Below are positions 60,566 through 64,000 of a stretch of 64,000 bases of DNA, piece after piece. Positions within the stretch are counted from its first letter, which is position 1; every line of letters starts with the position of its first letter. The translations under genes were made by a program, and so were the position numbers. The notes under the pieces were generated by a model. The model had not been told where the DNA came from. It ran no database searches and saw only the letters and a list, made by a program, of their open reading frames with translations. The stretch is from contig JBGUZU010000034.1 in the NCBI GenBank assembly GCA_045223915.1, forward strand, positions 124,001-188,000, given 5' to 3'. This DNA is from Ruminimicrobiellum sp045223915 (GTDB lineage: Bacteria > Elusimicrobiota > Endomicrobiia > Endomicrobiales > Endomicrobiaceae).

Positions 60566-61402
60566 ATGAAAAAAAATATTGTATTGATATTGTTTTTGGC
60601 TGTAGTATCTTCTTTGTTTGCAACATTATATTTGTATGATATAGGACAACAAAATAAAAGTATGTCTGAAAATGTAAAAGTAATTGTGGCAAATCAAAGA
60701 ATAGAACAAGGTAAGATTATAGATGCTTCTATGATAAAAGAAATAATGATTCCTAAACAATATGTACAGCCAAAATATATGTCGGACATAAAAGAATTTT
60801 ATGTTAATGATAATCCGGTATATATCTCTATAGTTCCTTTTGAGGAAGGGGAACAAATTTCTTCATCAAAGATTTCATCAATAATATCCGGTTTCGGATT
60901 GGCAAATACCATTCCAAATGATAAAAAAGCAATAACATTAGTTTTTTCTAATCAGGAAGTAAATGGTATAATCTCTTCCGGAAGTAAAGTAGATTTAATA
61001 TCAATTGTCGAATATGAAAACAAAAATCAAAGATACGAAGAAGCCGCGTGTATTGTTGCACAAAATCTTTTAGTTTTGGCTGTTGGTGATGATATTATAG
61101 GAACAACAAAAAATACTAAAGAAGATATGAATATTTCCGTAAATATTCCGGTAACTGTAGCTGTTTCCATGGAAGAAGCACAGAAAATATTTTTGGCACA
61201 AGAAAAAGGCATATTAAAAATTGTATTAAGGGCCACGTCCGACGATTTAATTGTCCCAAATAATAAAATAATAAAACTAAATGATATTTATGAGAATGCG
61301 GTTCCAAATAGTAGAATACAACCTTTAAAACAACAATCACTTGAACAACAAAGAAGACAAAAAGAATTGAATGAAATAATAAATAAATATTCTCAAAAAT
61401 AA
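60566..61402 (+). CDS. cpaB: Flp pilus assembly protein CpaB
   Basis: A 278-residue protein. It has an N-terminal helix (about 4–21) and an SAF-domain region (VKVIVANQRIEQGKIIDASMIKEIMIP), followed by the RcpC/CpaB domain (VYISIVPFEEGEQISSSKIS, AITLVFSNQEVNGIISSGSKVDLISI, ILVLAVGDD-like LLVLAVGDD). CpaB is a periplasmic component near the secretin CpaC. The C-terminal tail is Gln/Arg-rich (LKQQSLEQQRRQKEL). The stop codon overlaps the cpaF start by one base. Confidence 0.88.
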   Translation: MKKNIVLILFLAVVSSLFATLYLYDIGQQNKSMSENVKVIVANQRIEQGKIIDASMIKEIMIPKQYVQPKYMSDIKEFYVNDNPVYISIVPFEEGEQISSSKISSIISGFGLANTIPNDKKAITLVFSNQEVNGIISSGSKVDLISIVEYENKNQRYEEAACIVAQNLLVLAVGDDIIGTTKNTKEDMNISVNIPVTVAVSMEEAQKIFLAQEKGILKIVLRATSDDLIVPNNKIIKLNDIYENAVPNSRIQPLKQQSLEQQRRQKELNEIINKYSQK

Positions 61403-63294
61403 TGAAAAATTCAAAAGCAATATCCATTTTACAAATAGATAATTCCAAATATGTAAATTCGTTGGTAAGAGGTTTATTAGCGGTAAATACATATAATGAT
61501 AAAAAAAATATTGTTGTGGATATAAGAACCGATAGCAATATAATTTGGTCCTATTACGGTAAGAAAAATATAAAATTCTTAGATGATATTTTGAATGTGG
61601 TGTTAAATCTTAATGTCTCAATGCTAAAATCATATTTTGATATAAACAATGATGTTATTTGCGTTAAAGATTTAACAAAATTATCGGGTGAAAATTTAGA
61701 TTATATAATAAAATCTTTGTCGGAAATTTATGATGATGTTTTTGTTGTTTATGATGAGAATAAAAATATTAAAAACTTCTTGTCGTTGTCTGATGTCATT
61801 TTATGTCCTTTCGAAAAGGAACCTGTATCTATATCCAATTATCAAAAAATATATTCTGACATAGTTGTAAACAAAATCAAAGATATAAGTGTTTTCCCTA
61901 TAATTTTAAAGACGGATATTGATTTTAATATTGATGAAAAAGAAGGTATGTTTATTCCTAAAAATTCAATGTTTATTAATTTCGATTCTTCCATAGAAAA
62001 AGAAGTTGTAGATAAAAAATTTATGTTTAACGACGGTAAAAACGTTTTTGTTGACGGTATAAAGAAAATTAATGAAAAGATAGAACAATGTATTATAGAA
62101 AATAATAATACAACTGAGATATCTGTGGGTTCGAACAAATATAATCTTTTAAGAGAAAAGATTCATAAAGACTTGGTTGAGAAAATGAAAGATTATTCCG
62201 ATGAGAGTGATAAAAAATTTTTATCAAATATAATCAAAATAAATGTTCGAGAACTTTTTTCAAAATATGGAATAAAACTTAATAATGATACTGAAGAAAA
62301 AATCATAAAAGAATTGATTGACGATACAATTGGTTTTGGAATTTTGGAAGATTTGTTGGCAGATGAAAATATTACCGAAATAATGGTTAACGGATGTGAC
62401 AATATATATGTTGAAAAAAAAGGTAAGATAGAAAAAACAGATATCAAATTTAATAGTATCGAAAAACTGAAAATTGTTATCAATAGAATTGTTGCGCCTA
62501 TCGGCAGACATGTTGATGAATCTTCACCTATAGTTGATGCAAGACTAAAAGATGGTTCCAGGGTCAATGTAGTTATCTCTCCGATATCTCTGTATGGTCC
62601 TATATTAACAATAAGAAAATTTTCAAAGCATAAATTATCCGGGCAAGAACTGATAAGTTTCGGTTCATTAAATGAAGAAATGTTGGATTTCTTAAAAACA
62701 GCTGTTAGTAATAAAAAGAATATTTTAATTTCCGGCGGAACAGGTTCCGGTAAAACAACATTATTAAATATATTGTCTTCTTTCATAGATTCAAAAGAAA
62801 GAATTATAACGATAGAAGATTCTGCCGAATTACAATTACAACAGGAACATGTCGTAAGACTTGAATCAAGACCGAAATCGTTGGAAGGAACATCGGAAAT
62901 AACAATAAGACAACTTGTTATAAATTCTTTAAGAATGAGACCGGACAGAATTATTGTCGGTGAGTGTAGAGCATCTGAGACATTAGATATGTTACAAGCA
63001 ATGAATACAGGACACAGCGGTTCTATGACGACAGTTCATTCAAATTCTTGTTCCGATGCAATATCAAGATTGGTTGTTATGTCTTTAATGGCCGGTTTTG
63101 ATTTGCCGGAGAAATCTATAATTTCGATGATAGTATCAGCTTTGGATATTATTGTTCAAATAAAAAGATATCCCGACGGTTCGAGAAAAATATCGGAAAT
63201 TTCTTTGTTAGAAAAAGCAGAAGATACAGGTTATAAAATAAATCCGATTTTTACTTACGATGAAAACAAAGATACTTTCGTGAATAATTTATGA
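61402..63294 (+). CDS. cpaF: CpaF/TadA-type ATPase with N-terminal CpaE-like domain
   Basis: A 630-residue fusion. Residues 1–240 resemble the MinD/CpaE ATPase-like domain (KAISILQIDNSKYVNSLVRGLLAVN, NIVVDIRTDS, YDDVFVVYDEN, LSDVILCPFEKEPVS) but lack the P-loop, so they should not bind ATP. Residues 250–620 form the CpaF ATPase: DLLADENITEIMVNG, SGGTGSGKTTLLNILSS (about residue 447), Asp box TIEDSAELQLQQEH, Walker B RPDRIIVGECR and His box MTTVHSNS. CpaF powers Flp pilus assembly. A separate CpaE is not seen before it. The gene overlaps tadB by 4 bases. Confidence 0.9.
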   Translation: MKNSKAISILQIDNSKYVNSLVRGLLAVNTYNDKKNIVVDIRTDSNIIWSYYGKKNIKFLDDILNVVLNLNVSMLKSYFDINNDVICVKDLTKLSGENLDYIIKSLSEIYDDVFVVYDENKNIKNFLSLSDVILCPFEKEPVSISNYQKIYSDIVVNKIKDISVFPIILKTDIDFNIDEKEGMFIPKNSMFINFDSSIEKEVVDKKFMFNDGKNVFVDGIKKINEKIEQCIIENNNTTEISVGSNKYNLLREKIHKDLVEKMKDYSDESDKKFLSNIIKINVRELFSKYGIKLNNDTEEKIIKELIDDTIGFGILEDLLADENITEIMVNGCDNIYVEKKGKIEKTDIKFNSIEKLKIVINRIVAPIGRHVDESSPIVDARLKDGSRVNVVISPISLYGPILTIRKFSKHKLSGQELISFGSLNEEMLDFLKTAVSNKKNILISGGTGSGKTTLLNILSSFIDSKERIITIEDSAELQLQQEHVVRLESRPKSLEGTSEITIRQLVINSLRMRPDRIIVGECRASETLDMLQAMNTGHSGSMTTVHSNSCSDAISRLVVMSLMAGFDLPEKSIISMIVSALDIIVQIKRYPDGSRKISEISLLEKAEDTGYKINPIFTYDENKDTFVNNL

Positions 63295-64000
63295 ATTTAA
63301 GTTTTTTATATCTACTACTTTTTTTAATATCATTTTGTTTGTTTATCTTTTATTCCTTTTTAATGCTAAAATCAAAAGATAATATGAAAAATAAAAATAC
63401 TAATAAAAACAGAAAATTTTTTTTGTTTTCTATATGTGCTTTTATTTTAATATCAATAGTGTTTAATATAATATATGCAATAATTATAACTATTGTAGGA
63501 ATTTATTACTCTTGGTTGTTTACCGAGAATAAAAAGCAAAAATATAAGAAAGAAATAGATAAACAAATATTGGAAGCAATAAGATTATTTCGAAATTCTG
63601 TCTCATCGGGTGAAAATATAATTCAATCAATAGAATCTGTTTCTTGCCAAATAAAAGAACCTTTATCATCGGAATTTAAAGAGATTTTGAAAAAAATAGA
63701 TTTAGGGGTAAGTCTGGAAAAAGCTTTAAAAGATTCTACGGATAAAATTCAAAACGAACAGTATAAGTTTTTTATGGATTCATTGAAGATATCTCATTCT
63801 ACCGGTATAAAAATTTCCGAGATACTTTCAAAAATAGAGCAATCTGTTTCTAAAAAACTTTATTTATCGAATAAAGTTGATGTGCTTACTTCTCAAGTAA
63901 GATTTTCAGGGATGGTTATAAGCACTATTCCGTTTTTTATAATTTTTATGATTTATTTTATTGAGCCGGAAATGGTATCTGTATTATTTTCTTCTCTTTT
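63291..64000 (+). CDS. tadB: TadB-like Flp pilus inner membrane platform protein, partial
   Basis: The frame runs open from ATG 63291 to the end of the window (about 236 residues), so the C-terminus is missing. Two helices (about residues 3–25 and 43–75) are followed by a GspF-type domain: LEAIRLFRNSVSSGENIIQSIESVS, FKEILKKIDLGVSLEKAL and FFMDSLKISHSTGIKISEILSKIEQS. The ATGA overlap with the ATPase gene shows translational coupling. TadB and TadC form the platform on which CpaF acts. Confidence 0.88.
   Translation, partial: MNLSFLYLLLFLISFCLFIFYSFLMLKSKDNMKNKNTNKNRKFFLFSICAFILISIVFNIIYAIIITIVGIYYSWLFTENKKQKYKKEIDKQILEAIRLFRNSVSSGENIIQSIESVSCQIKEPLSSEFKEILKKIDLGVSLEKALKDSTDKIQNEQYKFFMDSLKISHSTGIKISEILSKIEQSVSKKLYLSNKVDVLTSQVRFSGMVISTIPFFIIFMIYFIEPEMVSVLFSSL

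Noticed and set aside
62193..62786. 197-codon minus-strand frame inside cpaF
   Set aside because: It is fully antisense to the conserved ATPase domain and reads as low-complexity Ser/Ile/Phe, as expected from the opposite strand of AT-rich coding DNA.

Overview
The window is a low-GC (by eye about 30 percent), gene-dense stretch from a diderm bacterium. The diderm signs are a TolC–RND efflux system, outer-membrane barrels, heptosyltransferase-type GT9 enzymes, O-antigen sugar genes and two type IV pilus systems. Acetate kinase, ferredoxin-rich redox proteins and a flavodoxin suggest an anaerobic fermentative life. The gene mix resembles gut Elusimicrobiota (Endomicrobium-like), but this is an inference from protein style and not a marker-based assignment. 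No transposase, integrase, phage gene or CRISPR array was found.

Layout. 1–1.8 kb: end of a type IV pilus locus (pilT, an odd prepilin, pilD). 1.8–5.3 kb: envelope glycan genes (O-antigen ligase-like protein with TPRs, flippase-like membrane protein, GT2). 5.5–8.2 kb: isocitrate dehydrogenase, acetate kinase, tRNA-Ala. 8.5–13.5 kb: a redox island with a flavodoxin, an FMN reductase, a MerR regulator with a MerR-type 19-bp-spacer promoter, a secreted DUF1893 protein, a Tat-exported aldo/keto reductase with ferredoxin clusters, and a NapH–NapG-like fusion. 13.6–19.8 kb: TetR regulator with a palindromic operator, then tolC, adaptor and RND pump. 20.4–25 kb: tRNA-Gln, tilS, and on the other strand tRNA-Thr followed by kinase, triple-receiver protein and short kinase. 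25–28.3 kb: secreted TIM-barrel-like protein, secreted FecR-like protein, outer-membrane barrel, LMW phosphatase. 28.4–32.7 kb: nadC, rsmE, mtaB, a NeuD-type acyltransferase and a BKACE enzyme. 32.8–35.9 kb: gap, pgk, secG, tRNA-Leu, tRNA-Gly. 35.9–58.4 kb: a surface polysaccharide locus (GT2, GT9, rfbG/rfbH, FkbM, PglK-like ABC flippase, epimerase–aldolase–TPP enzyme set), interrupted at 43.5–49.5 kb by HD–tgt–yajC–HD–secD–secF and a MetH-activation-like gene. 58.5–64 kb: tRNA-Glu, serS and the start of a Tad/Flp pilus locus (tadE, flp, cpaB, a CpaE-like/CpaF fusion, tadB).

The most unusual DNA lies between 3.4 and 14.3 kb. There the intergenic gaps carry tandem 7- or 8-base units joined to short A/T-rich palindromes with 3-base loops, often ending right at a start codon. 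A REP-like element occurs twice with a compensatory base change. Elsewhere, a perfect 23-bp inverted repeat sits inside a glycosyltransferase gene, and several promoters end only 6–9 bases before the start codon, suggesting leaderless or nearly leaderless mRNAs.

As a system, the best candidate for something new is the MerR-controlled exported redox operon at 9.85–13.5 kb. A membrane polyferredoxin could pass electrons across the inner membrane to a Tat-exported aldo/keto reductase, with a secreted deaminase-fold DUF1893 protein of unknown role.
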